Shown: piece by piece, positions 47,998 through 60,719 of the stretch | Numbering within the stretch: position 1 is the first letter of the stretch | Layout of the letters: each line of letters starts with the position of its first letter | Assembly: GCF_900142825.1 (NCBI RefSeq) | Contig: NZ_FRCH01000002.1 | Span: 930,001-994,000, forward strand | Direction of reading: 5' to 3' | Length of the DNA stretch: 64,000 nucleotides | Source of the DNA: Rhodanobacter sp. OK091 | GTDB taxonomy: Bacteria > Pseudomonadota > Gammaproteobacteria > Xanthomonadales > Rhodanobacteraceae | The notes under the pieces: model-generated | What the model was told of the DNA's origin: nothing | Seen by the model: the letters and a program-made list of their open reading frames with translations, nothing else | Database searches by the model: none | Position numbers and translations under genes: made by a program

Positions 47998-48882
47998 TCA
48001 GAGTTGCTGGAGAAAAGCGCGCACGGTCGGCACCAGCGTCGGATCCTGCATCGCCATATGCATGGTGGCGCGCACCAGCCCGGCCTTGTTGCCGCAATCG
48101 AAGCGAGTGCCTTCGAAGCGATAGGCCAGCACCTTGCCCTGTTCCATCAGCAAGGCTTCGATCGCGTCGGTGAGCTGGATTTCGCCGCCGGCACCGGGCG
48201 TGGTCTGTTCCAGCAGCTGGAAGATGCGGCCGGGCAGCACGTAACGGCCGACCACGGCCAGATTCGAGGGCGCGTCGGCCGGCTTGGGCTTTTCGACCAT
48301 GTAGCGGATCAACGCACTGCGCTCGTCGATTCGCGTGGCGTCGACGATGCCGTACTTGTCGGTCTCGCTATGCGGCACTTCTTCGACAGCGATCACACCC
48401 GCCTGCTGCGCCTCGGCCAGCTCGGCCATCTGCCGCAGCGCGCCCTTGCCGCTGCCTGTCGGGCCGTTCCAGATCAGATCGTCGGGCAACACCACGCCAA
48501 ACGGTTCATCGCCGACCACCGGCCTGGCGCACAACACGGCATGGCCAAGGCCGAGCGCCTCCGGCTGGGTTACGAAGATGGCCCGTACATGTCGCGGCAA
48601 GGTGCCCTGCACCAGCGCCAGCAATTCGTCTTTGCCTTTTTCCTGCAGCTTCGCTTCCAGCTCGTAAGCCTTGTCGAAGTAATCGGCAATCGCGTGCTTG
48701 TAGCGATTGGTAACGAAGATCAAGGTGTCGGCGCCGGCATCCACCGCCTCGTCGACAGCATATTGAATCAGCGGCTTGTCGAGGACCGGCAGCATTTCCT
48801 TGGCGACCACCTTGGTCGCGGGCAGAAAGCGTGTGCCGAGCCCGGCGACGGGAAAAACCACTTTACGCAGGGGTTTGCTCAC
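47998..48882 (-). CDS. galU: UTP-glucose-1-phosphate uridylyltransferase
   Basis: GalU makes UDP-glucose for LPS, exopolysaccharide and osmoregulated glucans. The 294-aa protein has the nucleotidyl loop VFPVAGLGTRFLPATKVVAKE and DKPLIQYAVDEA, and FVLPD-type VVLPDDLI motifs. Its start overlaps the stop of the CapD-like gene by four bases, consistent with a nucleotide-sugar operon. Confidence 0.97.
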   Translation of the reverse strand: MSKPLRKVVFPVAGLGTRFLPATKVVAKEMLPVLDKPLIQYAVDEAVDAGADTLIFVTNRYKHAIADYFDKAYELEAKLQEKGKDELLALVQGTLPRHVRAIFVTQPEALGLGHAVLCARPVVGDEPFGVVLPDDLIWNGPTGSGKGALRQMAELAEAQQAGVIAVEEVPHSETDKYGIVDATRIDERSALIRYMVEKPKPADAPSNLAVVGRYVLPGRIFQLLEQTTPGAGGEIQLTDAIEALLMEQGKVLAYRFEGTRFDCGNKAGLVRATMHMAMQDPTLVPTVRAFLQQL

Positions 48883-50777
48883 TCATTGATCTCCGGATTG
48901 GCGCGGCGGATCGACACCACGTTGTCCGGTTGTGCCGATTCGCTCCAGCGGAACGAGGGCAGCAGGCTGGACACGCAGCGGCGAAGTTCTTCTTCATCGA
49001 AAACGGTGACGGCCTCGGCAGCCTTGTTCAACAGCGCCTGCAGCAATTCCCACGATACCTCGCGGTGCTGCGCCAGGAAAATCTTGGCGTGCTCGGTGGC
49101 ACTGTAATTTTCCAGCGGGTGGAACAGTTCCTCGAACAGTTTCTCGCCGGCGCGCAAGCCGGTGTAGACGATCGGGATTTCGCTGCCCGGCTTCTTGCCG
49201 GCCAGGCGGATCATCTGTTCGGCCAGGTCGCGGATCTTCACCGGCTCGCCCATGTCGAGCGCGAAAATCTCGCCGCCCTTGCCGATGCTCGCGGTCTGCA
49301 GGATCAGCTGGCAGGCCTCGGGAATCGTCATGAAGTAGCGCGAAATCTCCGGATGAGTCACGGTGACCGGACCGCCGTTGTGGATCTGCTCACGGAACAG
49401 CGGCACCACCGATCCGGCCGAATCCAGCACGTTGCCGAAACGCACCGTCATGTAATGGGTATCGGCATGCGCGTTGAGGTTCTGACAGTAGATCTCCGCG
49501 ACACGCTTGCAGGCGCCCATCACGCTGGTTGGGTTGACTGCCTTGTCGGTGGAGATCAATACGAAGCACTCGACCCCGAACGCACGTGCCGCGTCGGCTA
49601 CCGTGCGCGTACCCAGCACGTTGTTGCTGAAGGCTGCACGCAGTTGTCCCTGCAGCATGGGCACATGCTTATAGGCTGCCGCATGGAACACCACTTGGGG
49701 CTGGGCATTCGCAAACGCCTGCTGCATCGCCGGTTGATCGCCGCAATTGGCCAGGATGCCGTCGAGGATCAGCTCGGGGAAATCCGCACGCAGTTCCTGG
49801 GTGATGCGGTACAGGTTGTATTCGCTCTGCTCGACCACGGTAAGCGATTGCGCGCCGAGCCGCGCAACCTGCCGGCACAACTCCGAGCCGATCGAACCGC
49901 CGCCGCCGGTCACCAGCACGCGGCGCGCACTCAGCGTTTCACGGATCGCGGTCCAGTCCAGCTCCACCGCGTCGCGGCCCAGCAGATCCTCGATCGCCAC
50001 TTCCTTGATCTGGTTGAACTGCGCCCTGCCGGCAACCACGTCTTCCAGCCGCGGCACTGTCCGGTACGGCAGATCGGTTTCGTCGCACAGCGATACCACC
50101 CGCCGCATCTCGACGGTCGACGCTCCCGGCAGCGCGATCAGCAACATGTCGACCGCCGCCTCGCGTGCCACTTCGGGCAACTGGTCGAAGCGACCCAGCA
50201 CCGGATGGCCATTGATGCTGGCGCCGCGCAGACTGGCCTTGTCGTCGACGAAACCGACCACCGAATAACGACTGTCGTGATGCAGATCGCGCGAGAGAAC
50301 TTCGCCGGCCCGATCCGCGCCCACGATCAGCACCCGCTTGAGTATCTGGTTCTGCAGCAGATCGTTGCGGCTGTCCTTCCAGTACCGGTAGAGCAGTCTT
50401 GGAGCGCCGAGCATCACCGCAAGCAGGATCGGATAAAGCAGCAGCACCGAGCGCGGTACGCTGTCGAGCCGGTTGTACAGGAACAGCGCGACATAGATCG
50501 CCACTGCGCCAGCCACCGCGGCGCGCAGGATGTTCCACAGATCCGGCAGGCTGGCGAAGCGCCAGACGCTGCGGTACAACCCTGTCCAGCGGAAAATCAG
50601 CCCCTGCACCAGCAGCACGATCGGAATTTCGAGCATGTGGAAGCTGACGATCTCGTCCGGCTTCAAGGCATACCGCAGCAGTTTGGCGATCCACCACGCC
50701 AGTGCCGCCATCGTCAGATCGTGCAGCACGACCGCAATGCGCGGATGAATGAAACCGACCAGTTTACGCAGCAGCAT
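48879..50777 (-). CDS. Nucleoside-diphosphate-sugar epimerase/dehydratase, CapD/WbpM/PglF type
   Basis: A 632-aa membrane protein: four N-terminal helices (about 12-125), a CoA-binding-like Rossmann domain (about 140-260), then the SDR domain with VLVTGGGGSIGSELC near residue 293. The catalytic segment ISTDKAVNPTSVMGACKR has Met in place of the Tyr of YxxxK, as in PglF and WbpM, UDP-GlcNAc 4,6-dehydratases. It probably produces a precursor for O-antigen or capsule. The stop overlaps galU by four bases and the start overlaps the transferase gene by 14. Confidence 0.92.
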   Translation of the reverse strand: MLLRKLVGFIHPRIAVVLHDLTMAALAWWIAKLLRYALKPDEIVSFHMLEIPIVLLVQGLIFRWTGLYRSVWRFASLPDLWNILRAAVAGAVAIYVALFLYNRLDSVPRSVLLLYPILLAVMLGAPRLLYRYWKDSRNDLLQNQILKRVLIVGADRAGEVLSRDLHHDSRYSVVGFVDDKASLRGASINGHPVLGRFDQLPEVAREAAVDMLLIALPGASTVEMRRVVSLCDETDLPYRTVPRLEDVVAGRAQFNQIKEVAIEDLLGRDAVELDWTAIRETLSARRVLVTGGGGSIGSELCRQVARLGAQSLTVVEQSEYNLYRITQELRADFPELILDGILANCGDQPAMQQAFANAQPQVVFHAAAYKHVPMLQGQLRAAFSNNVLGTRTVADAARAFGVECFVLISTDKAVNPTSVMGACKRVAEIYCQNLNAHADTHYMTVRFGNVLDSAGSVVPLFREQIHNGGPVTVTHPEISRYFMTIPEACQLILQTASIGKGGEIFALDMGEPVKIRDLAEQMIRLAGKKPGSEIPIVYTGLRAGEKLFEELFHPLENYSATEHAKIFLAQHREVSWELLQALLNKAAEAVTVFDEEELRRCVSSLLPSFRWSESAQPDNVVSIRRANPEINE

Positions 50778-51786
50778 GATGGGCCTTGGGCAAGTGGCGT
50801 CGCAAACAGCGACGTTTCAGCATCAGCCAGGCGGCTGCGGCTCCCAGATAGACGACGATGGTAATCGGCAGCGCCATTTGCAGATGACTCCAGGCCAACC
50901 AGGCCGAGGGTGCCGCGATCAGCAAGTTCCAGCCCAGATAAATGGCATCCGCCCGTGCATGTGTTCCACCAAGACGTACCAGCCACTGGTAAAGGTGTTC
51001 GCGATGTGCAGTGTACCAGCGCCGTCCGCGCCATATTCGGGTCAGCAACGTGAGGCTGGCGTCCGCCACGAACGCCGACGACAGGATCATGGCCGGCCAC
51101 AACAAGGCCTGGTTTTGCCGCCACAGCATCGCGCTGAACGCGAAGATCAGCAAACCCACGCTGCCGCTACCGACATCGCCCATGAAAATCCGCGCCGGCG
51201 GCCGGTTGTAGTACCAGAAACCCAACGCGGCTGTCGCCAGGCTGGCCGCAGCGAGCGCCAGCGCGGGCTGTGCCGCAGCCCACGCCAGCAACGCCAGGCC
51301 GCCGCCGACGAAGATCGCCTGCTGCGCCAGCAACCCATCGATACCGTCCATGAAATTGTGTAGGTTGACGCTCCATATACCGCCGATCAACAGCAGCGGC
51401 AGCCACCACCACGACAAGCCGGTCATCAGCAAGGTGATCGAAAACACCCCGGCAGCCAGCACCTGCGCACCCAGCCGCGGCCATACCGGCAGCGCGCGAT
51501 GATCGTCCCACCAGCCGGCCAGTGCCACCACCAGAAGTGCGACGAGCAGACCGCCGATCACACTGGACGGCCATGCGGCCGGCAGGCTCCGCAATGTGCC
51601 GGGCAGGCAGATCAACATCGCCACGACGATGCCGATACCGCCGCCGCGCGGGGTCGGCAGACGATGCGAGCGGCGCTGCCCGGGATGATCGAGCATGCCG
51701 CGACGATATGCGTAACCGATCGCGCCGCGCGCCAGCAGCAACGTGATCAGGAAGCTGGTCAGCAACCATCCCGTGGCCGTGTACAT
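50764..51786 (-). CDS. Undecaprenyl-phosphate sugar-1-phosphate transferase, WecA/MraY family
   Basis: A 340-aa polytopic protein (about 10 helices) with AGWWDDHRALPVWPRL, NFMDGIDGLLAQQ and RIFMGDVGSGSVGLL, the Asp-rich motifs that bind Mg2+ and the UDP-sugar in the WecA/MraY family. It would start lipid-linked glycan assembly, with the next gene (dehydratase) supplying a modified sugar. A His/Arg-rich tail follows. Whether it handles GlcNAc or another sugar cannot be read. Confidence 0.9.
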   Translation of the reverse strand: MYTATGWLLTSFLITLLLARGAIGYAYRRGMLDHPGQRRSHRLPTPRGGGIGIVVAMLICLPGTLRSLPAAWPSSVIGGLLVALLVVALAGWWDDHRALPVWPRLGAQVLAAGVFSITLLMTGLSWWWLPLLLIGGIWSVNLHNFMDGIDGLLAQQAIFVGGGLALLAWAAAQPALALAAASLATAALGFWYYNRPPARIFMGDVGSGSVGLLIFAFSAMLWRQNQALLWPAMILSSAFVADASLTLLTRIWRGRRWYTAHREHLYQWLVRLGGTHARADAIYLGWNLLIAAPSAWLAWSHLQMALPITIVVYLGAAAAWLMLKRRCLRRHLPKAHHAAA

Positions 51787-51798
51787 ACTAATTTCGTC

Positions 51799-52971
51799 TC
51801 ACTCGCTGGCGACGCCGTGAATCGGCCGGATCGTACTCCAGCTCTTGCAGCTGGGGCACTGCCAGTGATGTGCTTTGGCACCGAAACCGCAGCGGCTGCA
51901 GCGATACATCGCCTGGCCTTCCAGCAGCTTCTTGGTCAGGTCGCGCAAGATCAGGAAGTTTTCACGCGCCTCGCCTTCGATCTTGTCCATGGTGGCATCG
52001 ATCAACGCCATCAGCCCTCTCACCGATGGCCGCAGGCGCAATTGGGTCGTCAGGAAGTCGATCGCCGCACGCTCGCCATCGCGCTGTCGGTAAAGGTGGG
52101 TCAGCGCCAATACCGGCGAGACGCCGTGATAACGCTCGAGCATGTTGCGCAGGAATATTTCCGCTCTTTCCATCTGCTGCGAATGGGCGTAGCTGTTGAG
52201 CAGCGGCGGCAGGATTTCCGGAGTGAACGCGATATCGGCGTCCACTGCCGCCTCATACGCCGTCACTGCCTCGGCGTGGTGGCCATCCTCTGATTGCAGA
52301 CGGCCGGTCAGCATGAAGGCGCGTACGCAATCGGGCTGGCACTTGAATGCCTGCTGCAGATAATCGCGGGCTTCTGCACGGGCGCCATGCTGACGCGAAC
52401 GATCGGCCAGCTCGCAGTAGAACTGGGCGATCATCGGCGCCTCGTCCTCGCCGGTCATCACTTCCAGCCGGCGGGCGTGTTCGATCGCCTTGTGCCAGTC
52501 GCGTTCGTGTTGATAGATCGCGATCAGATGGCGCAACGCCGAAGGCGCATGCGCATCCATCGCGACCAGGTCGGCGAACAGGGCTTCGGCGCGGTCGAGC
52601 AGACCGGCGCGCATGTAATCTTCGCCGAGTTCCAGCAGTGCGACTGTCTTCATAGCATCGGACAGGCCCGGTCGCGAGACCAGGTGCTGATGCAAGCGGA
52701 TCGCCCTATCCACCTCGCCGCGACGACGAAACAAATTGCCCAGCGCCAGATGCGTCTCGACCGTGTCGCGGTTGTACTCGGCCAGCTTGAGGAAGACCTC
52801 GATCGCCTTGTCCTGCTCCTCGTTGAGCAGGTAGTTCAGGCCGCGGAAGTAGTCCGAGGACAGCTCGCTGACTTCGGCGCCGGATCGGCGCGCACCCACC
52901 TGGCGGGAGGCCCACCAGCCCAGTACGAACGCCACTGGCACCAGCGGAACAAGCACATACAGGAGATTCAT
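51799..52971 (-). CDS. lapB: Lipopolysaccharide assembly protein LapB
   Basis: LapB (YciM) regulates LpxC turnover by FtsH and so LPS supply. The 390-aa protein has one N-terminal membrane helix (LYVLVPLVPVAFVLGWWAS), nine or so TPR repeats and a C-terminal rubredoxin-like domain with two CxxC pairs, CSRC and CPSC, at about residues 366-383. Its start overlaps the lapA stop by four bases, as in many gammaproteobacteria. Confidence 0.96.
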   Translation of the reverse strand: MNLLYVLVPLVPVAFVLGWWASRQVGARRSGAEVSELSSDYFRGLNYLLNEEQDKAIEVFLKLAEYNRDTVETHLALGNLFRRRGEVDRAIRLHQHLVSRPGLSDAMKTVALLELGEDYMRAGLLDRAEALFADLVAMDAHAPSALRHLIAIYQHERDWHKAIEHARRLEVMTGEDEAPMIAQFYCELADRSRQHGARAEARDYLQQAFKCQPDCVRAFMLTGRLQSEDGHHAEAVTAYEAAVDADIAFTPEILPPLLNSYAHSQQMERAEIFLRNMLERYHGVSPVLALTHLYRQRDGERAAIDFLTTQLRLRPSVRGLMALIDATMDKIEGEARENFLILRDLTKKLLEGQAMYRCSRCGFGAKAHHWQCPSCKSWSTIRPIHGVASE

Positions 52972-53225
52972 GGTTTGGCCGGAACCCTCTTGTCCGCACG
53001 CGATTGCTGGCGGCGCTGCCTACGCTGGCGCGAGCTGACTCCGAGCCACGCGGTAAGTCCGCCCAGCAACCAGCCGATCACCACGCCGCCCAGCAAGGCG
53101 GCGCCTTTGGGCAGTTGGACCCGGGCGAACGCGAGATCGTAGCCGACCAGATCGGCGTTGAGCGCACCCAGCACAACGCCGGCGGCAATGAAGATGAGCA
53201 GGACAATGATGGCAAGCAATCGCAT
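52968..53225 (-). CDS. lapA: Lipopolysaccharide assembly protein LapA
   Basis: An 85-aa inner-membrane protein with two helices (about 3-22 and 41-63) and a basic cytoplasmic tail (RQRRQRRQQSRADKR), the standard LapA layout. It works with LapB in LPS homeostasis and overlaps its gene by four bases. Confidence 0.92.
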   Translation of the reverse strand: MRLLAIIVLLIFIAAGVVLGALNADLVGYDLAFARVQLPKGAALLGGVVIGWLLGGLTAWLGVSSRQRRQRRQQSRADKRVPAKP

Positions 53226-53331
53226 GCCACGACTTTACCCGATTGACCGTGACAGGCACAGCCACAGACAGCCTGGGCCATCGACGTGGCATCGATCCGG
53301 AACGACGTGCACCCTGCCCCGGATTTCAGGC

Positions 53332-53369
53332 AAAAAAGAAGGCAGGATCGACTTGCGTCGCCTGCCTTC
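53332..53369 (-). terminator. Rho-independent terminator of ihfB
   Basis: GAAGGCAGG (53338-53346) pairs with CCTGCCTTC (53361-53369); on the minus strand it is followed by TTTTTTG. It separates ihfB from lapA, so lapAB needs its own promoter in the ~105 bases that follow. Confidence 0.88.
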
Positions 53370-53391
53370 GATGAACTTCTTTCTTGCCGTA

Positions 53392-53691
53392 TCAGCCCGC
53401 TTGCTCTTCCAGATCCAGGTTGACGCGTTCGCGCAATTCCTTGCCCGGTTTGAAATGCGGGACATGCTTGCCGGGCAACGCCACGGCTTCGCCTGTCTTC
53501 GGGTTGCGACCCATGCGTGGCGGTCGGTAATGCAGCGCAAAGCTGCCGAACCCACGCACCTCGATGCGTTCGCCGTGAGCCAACGCATGACTCATCTGTT
53601 CGATCACGCTCTTGACGGCCATCTCGACGTCGGCAAACGCAAGATGGGTCTGGCGCATGGCCAGCGCTTCGATCAATTCGGATTTGGTCAT
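53392..53691 (-). CDS. ihfB: Integration host factor beta subunit
   Basis: A 99-aa DNA-bending protein of the HU/IHF family: [11 protein letters not shown] start, [21 protein letters not shown] beta-arm with the intercalating Pro, and [15 protein letters not shown]. It forms the heterodimer with IhfA. It follows rpsA on the same strand as in E. coli, with a hairpin between. Confidence 0.97.
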   Translation of the reverse strand: MTKSELIEALAMRQTHLAFADVEMAVKSVIEQMSHALAHGERIEVRGFGSFALHYRPPRMGRNPKTGEAVALPGKHVPHFKPGKELRERVNLDLEEQAG

Positions 53692-53712
53692 GGGACCCCA
53701 ATGTCCGTGACA

Positions 53713-53744
53713 TGAAACAACGGGGCGGCGATGTGCCGCCCCGT
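53713..53744 (-). terminator. Hairpin between rpsA and ihfB
   Basis: ACGGGGCGGC (53720-53729) pairs perfectly with GCCGCCCCGT (53735-53744), loop of five, followed on the minus strand by TGTTTC. It starts 20 bases after the rpsA stop and may be a terminator or attenuator that lowers ihfB expression. Confidence 0.75.
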
Positions 53745-53763
53745 GTCGGGCTCGTAATGGCGA

Positions 53764-55440
<1,677 letters not shown>

Positions 55441-55616
55441 GTTGATTCCATAGTGGGAAAAGACCGTGGTCCGTTGCGCTTGTCGATGTGTTGCGCACGA
55501 ACGTTCCGGTCCACCGGTTGGGGTGTCTTCGGGTGGTTCATCGAGAACCGACCGTGGTCACCGTTGGCCAAAATCCCCTGCCGCAGCAGGGGCGCAGAAA
55601 CCGTCGTACAACCCGA

Positions 55617-56297
55617 TCAAGGCTGTACGACGGAAAGTACTTTCGCGACGACCTCGTCGATGCCCATTCCGGTGGTATCCACCAGCACGGCATCTTCGGC
55701 AGGCTTGAGCGGCGCGACCGCGCGCGATGCATCGCGGCTGTCACGGGCCTCAATTTCGCGCTGAAGGCCGCCAAGTGTAACGCTGAGTCCCTTTTCCTTC
55801 AACTGCTTATAGCGTCTTTTCGCGCGTTCGGCGGCGCTCGCGGTAAGGAAAACCTTGAACGCGGCATCCGGAAAGATCACCGTGCCCATGTCGCGCCCGT
55901 CGGCAACCAGCCCCGGTGCCTTGCGAAAGCCCAGTTGCAGCGCCACCAGGGCCTCGCGCACCGATGGCATCGAGGCGATCGCCGAAGCTGCCGCACCGGC
56001 GGTTTCGGTGCGCAATTCGTCGGTGGCATCGTGGCCGTTGACGATCACCCGGGTCTGGCCGCCATCGCCGGCGGCGCGGAAATGGATCTTGGTGGATTGG
56101 GCGCAGCGGGTCACGGCATCTACGTCCGACAAGTCCAGGCCGGCCATGCCGGCGGCATAGCCCACAGCACGGTACAAGGCGCCCGAATCCAGCAGCCGCC
56201 AGCCCAGATGCTCCGCCACCAGTGCGCTGATGGTGCCCTTGCCCGACCCGGATGGCCCGTCGATGGTGAGTACGGGAACGGGTGCGGCATGGCTCAT
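55617..56297 (-). CDS. cmk: Cytidylate kinase
   Basis: Cmk phosphorylates CMP and dCMP. The 226-aa protein has the P-loop GPSGSGKGT (residues 14-22), [12 protein letters not shown] and the RAKRRYKQL lid. I start at [14 protein letters not shown], giving normal length; an extension to 56390 lacks support. It lies upstream of rpsA in the same direction, the usual cmk-rpsA-ihfB order. Confidence 0.97.
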   Translation of the reverse strand: MSHAAPVPVLTIDGPSGSGKGTISALVAEHLGWRLLDSGALYRAVGYAAGMAGLDLSDVDAVTRCAQSTKIHFRAAGDGGQTRVIVNGHDATDELRTETAGAAASAIASMPSVREALVALQLGFRKAPGLVADGRDMGTVIFPDAAFKVFLTASAAERAKRRYKQLKEKGLSVTLGGLQREIEARDSRDASRAVAPLKPAEDAVLVDTTGMGIDEVVAKVLSVVQP

Positions 56298-56398
56298 GGC
56301 ATTTCCTGGCTGAACGGAAGAAAGCGGAAGTTTAACGCGTTGACCCCAGCCGGAACGCGTGCTATCTAGCCGCTCTTCCTGCCAGTCCAATCAGCCTT

Positions 56399-56656
56399 AT
56401 GACCGATCTTCGCCGCGAGTTCGAACAAGCCGCCGAGGATATCCAGCGATTGGGTACGCGCCCCGACAACGACACCTTGCTGAAGCTGTATGCGCTGTAC
56501 AAACAAGGCTCCGAGGGCGATCTGCGTCGGGCTCAGCCGGGGTTTTTCGACTTTGTCGGCACGGCCAAGCATGCGGCCTGGGCAAAACTGAACGGCGTAT
56601 CCGAAGAGGAAGCCATGCGCCGCTATATCGAGCTGGTGCACCAGTTGCTGGCGTGA
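56399..56656 (+). CDS. Acyl-CoA-binding protein
   Basis: An 85-aa ACBP: four-helix protein with LKLYALYKQGSEGD, the family's acyl-CoA-binding core, and a Lys/Trp pair in HAAWAKLNGVSEEEAM. ACBPs bind long-chain acyl-CoA with high affinity; they are widespread in eukaryotes and patchy in bacteria. It lies 98 bases before fadH with a PsrA-type box between, which suggests a role in delivering acyl-CoA to beta-oxidation or buffering the regulator's ligand. Confidence 0.93.
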   Translation: MTDLRREFEQAAEDIQRLGTRPDNDTLLKLYALYKQGSEGDLRRAQPGFFDFVGTAKHAAWAKLNGVSEEEAMRRYIELVHQLLA

Positions 56657-56723
56657 GTTTCAGGCCTGAGCTGTACCTCCGGTCCACCCGACGCTTGCTT
56701 TTCGATACCCAACACCGGCACAT

Positions 56724-56739
56724 TCATACGATCGTTTGA
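56724..56739. promoter_or_regulatory. PsrA/FadR-type operator before fadH
   Basis: TCATACGATCGTTTGA matches the 12786-12801 palindrome at 15 of 16 positions. It ends 15 bases before the fadH start codon, so a bound repressor could block transcription or overlap the promoter. Confidence 0.75.
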
Positions 56740-58773
<2,034 letters not shown>

Positions 58774-58797
58774 TCGGCACGACTTGACCGGCCAGAT

Positions 58798-58836
58798 ACA
58801 ACGACGCCGCTGTCCGAAAGGCAGCGGCGTCGTTGT
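58798..58836 (+). terminator. Terminator after fadH
   Basis: ACAACGACGCCGCTG (58798-58812) pairs perfectly with CAGCGGCGTCGTTGT (58822-58836), a 15-bp stem with a nine-base loop, followed by ATCGAAG. The U-tract is minimal but the stem is strong. Confidence 0.8.
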
Positions 58837-58903
58837 ATCGAAGAAAGCGCTCCGCAGGAAGACGCATCGATATGGGTTCAGGGGGGAGTTGAACCAGACA
58901 TCG

Positions 58904-58915
58904 TATTTAGCGTCG
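58904..58915 (+). repeat. TATTTAGCGTCG direct repeat, copy 1
   Basis: A 12-base sequence that recurs at 59005-59016, before the LysR gene. A third, inverted half (CGACGC) stands at 58981-58986, pairing with the GCGTCG of copy 2 across an AT-rich spacer. These are candidate regulator sites. Confidence 0.5.
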
Positions 58916-59004
58916 CTGCGGAGCAGGGCCGCCGCCACTAGGGGGGGAGGGAAGTGGCGGGACGGGAGAGAGTTTATGATCGACGCAATAAAGTATCTAA
59001 TATA

Positions 59005-59016
59005 TATTTAGCGTCG
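59005..59016 (+). repeat. TATTTAGCGTCG direct repeat, copy 2
   Basis: Second copy, 21 bases before the LysR start codon, in an unusually AT-rich stretch (58976-59036) that probably includes the promoter. Together with CGACGC at 58981-58986 it makes an inverted pair about 30 bases across, the size of a LysR site. Confidence 0.5.
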
Positions 59017-59036
59017 TATTAATTCGCAATCGATAT

Positions 59037-59948
59037 ATGTTTGATTTTCGCCAATTGCGTTACTTCGTCGCCGTCGCCGAGGAGCTGAGCTTCACTCGCG
59101 CAGCCCTGCGCCTGCATCTCTCCCAACCGCCCCTGTCCCAGCAGATTCAGTCGCTGGAACAGGATCTGGGCGTGCGTTTGCTCGAGCGTACCAAGCGTCA
59201 CGTGGCCCTGACGGAGCCAGGCCGGGTCTTCCTGGAACAGGCCCGGCAGATCCTGGCCAAGGCTGACGAGGCACGCAGCGAGGTGACCGCCGCCGCTGCC
59301 GGCTACAGCGGCCAGTTGCGATTGGCATATACCGTTTCGGTGTCGTTCCACCCTGCTCTGCCGCAGGCCTTGCTGCGCTATGGCCAGATCGCACCCAACG
59401 TCCGCCTGAAACTGAGCGAGATGTATACCGAGCCTCAGTTCGCCGCGCTGCTGGCCGGCGAAATCGACGTTGGTTTTGTTCGCGATGAGCCGGTCCATGC
59501 GCTGGATGCCCGTGACCTGCGGTTTGATGTGATTGATCGCGAACCCCTGCTGCTCGCCCTGCCCGCTGGCCACCATCTGGCCAAACGCGACAGTCTGCGT
59601 CTGGCCGAAGTGGCGGGTGATGCGTTTGTTTCGCAGCCGCGCGAACTCGCTTCCACGCTTTACGACCGGTTGGTGAAACTGGCGGCGACGGCGGGCTTCC
59701 AACCGACAATTGCCCAGCATGCGCAGCAGATCAACGGCTTGCTGGCGCTCGTCGCTGCCGGTCTGGGGCTGGCTCTGGTCCCGGCCAGCATGCGCACCGT
59801 ACAACTGGCCGGAATCAGTTACGTATCGCTGGAGGATTCCGATGCCCACCTGCTACTGGCGGTGGCCAGCCGTGCCGGCGATCGTTCTCCGGCGTTGCAG
59901 CAGTTTCTCGCCACCGTGGCCGATACTGTCGCCACGCCGGGCTTGTGA
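59037..59948 (+). CDS. LysR family transcriptional regulator
   Basis: A 303-aa regulator starting MFDFRQLRYFVAVAEELSFTRAA, with HTH LHLSQPPLSQQIQSLEQDLG and an effector domain from about residue 90. The N-terminal sequence resembles the CatR/BenM-type branch. It has no divergent partner gene; the upstream neighbour (fadH) points the same way with a terminator between, so the target may be distant. Ligand unknown. Confidence 0.92.
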   Translation: MFDFRQLRYFVAVAEELSFTRAALRLHLSQPPLSQQIQSLEQDLGVRLLERTKRHVALTEPGRVFLEQARQILAKADEARSEVTAAAAGYSGQLRLAYTVSVSFHPALPQALLRYGQIAPNVRLKLSEMYTEPQFAALLAGEIDVGFVRDEPVHALDARDLRFDVIDREPLLLALPAGHHLAKRDSLRLAEVAGDAFVSQPRELASTLYDRLVKLAATAGFQPTIAQHAQQINGLLALVAAGLGLALVPASMRTVQLAGISYVSLEDSDAHLLLAVASRAGDRSPALQQFLATVADTVATPGL

Positions 59949-60011
59949 TAAGCCCTTGGAGTCGTTACACTTGCGAGCTTACATTTTCGTCTTTAGTGTC
60001 AGGAGCCGGCC

Positions 60012-60137
60012 GTGAAGGTGCTTAACTCTTTGAAGTCCGCCAAGGCGCGGCACCGCGATTGCAAGATTGTGCGTCGTCGCGGCAAGGTGTTCGTGATCTG
60101 CAAGAGCAACCCCCGTTTCAAGGCTCGCCAGCGCTAA
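60012..60137 (+). CDS. rpmJ: 50S ribosomal protein L36, zinc-free (type B-like)
   Basis: A 41-aa basic protein (begins [17 protein letters not shown], ends NPRFKARQR) with a GTG start and AGGAG 7 bases before it. Only two Cys (17 and 30) remain of the CxxC...CxxxxH zinc ribbon, so this is a C-minus L36. In this order of bacteria I recall this as the usual L36 form. Confidence 0.93.
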   Translation: MKVLNSLKSAKARHRDCKIVRRRGKVFVICKSNPRFKARQR

Positions 60138-60164
60138 GCCCTACCGGCCAATCGCTGACGAAGT

Positions 60165-60198
60165 CATGAAAAAGGCCGCGCGAGCGGCCTTTTTCATG
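60165..60198. terminator. Bidirectional terminator between rpmJ and greA
   Basis: CATGAAAAAGGCCGC (60165-60179) pairs perfectly with GCGGCCTTTTTCATG (60184-60198), loop of four. Both strands have T-runs in the stem, so it probably ends both the rpmJ and the greA-carB transcripts. Confidence 0.9.
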
Positions 60199-60242
60199 GG
60201 CGTCCGTTGCACTGCTGCAAGCGGACGCCGCTACCGTCCCGC

Positions 60243-60719
60243 TTATTCGTAACGGACGCCGACAATCTCATAGTGCTTGACGCCATTCGGCGCGGTGAAT
60301 TCAAAGCTGTCGCCGGAGCTCTTTCCGATCAACGCCCGCGCAATCGGCGAGGACACCGCGATCAGGTGGTGCTTGATGTCGGCTTCCAGATCGCCAACGA
60401 TCTGATAGGTCACGGCTGCGCCGCTGTCCTCATCTTCCAGATCGACGATGGCCCCGAACACCACCTTGTTGCCGGGATTGAGCCGGGTGACATCGATCAC
60501 TTCGGCCGTCGACAGCAACGCCTCGAGCTGACCGATGCGACCTTCGGTGAAGCTCTGCAATTCGCGCGCAGCGTGATATTCGGCGTTTTCCTTGAGGTCG
60601 CCATGCGCCCGCGCCTCGGCGATCGCCGCGATGATACGCGGACGATCGACCGACTTCAGTCTCTCCAGTTCGGCGCGAAGACGCTCCGAGCCGGCCTTGG
60701 TAATGGGAGCACGACTCAT
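60243..60719 (-). CDS. greA: Transcription elongation factor GreA
   Basis: GreA rescues backtracked RNA polymerase by inducing transcript cleavage. The 158-aa protein has the N-terminal coiled coil with the acidic tip ([17 protein letters not shown]) and the C-terminal FKBP-like domain ([16 protein letters not shown]). Its start overlaps the carB stop by four bases, the usual carB-greA arrangement. Confidence 0.97.
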   Translation of the reverse strand: MSRAPITKAGSERLRAELERLKSVDRPRIIAAIAEARAHGDLKENAEYHAARELQSFTEGRIGQLEALLSTAEVIDVTRLNPGNKVVFGAIVDLEDEDSGAAVTYQIVGDLEADIKHHLIAVSSPIARALIGKSSGDSFEFTAPNGVKHYEIVGVRYE

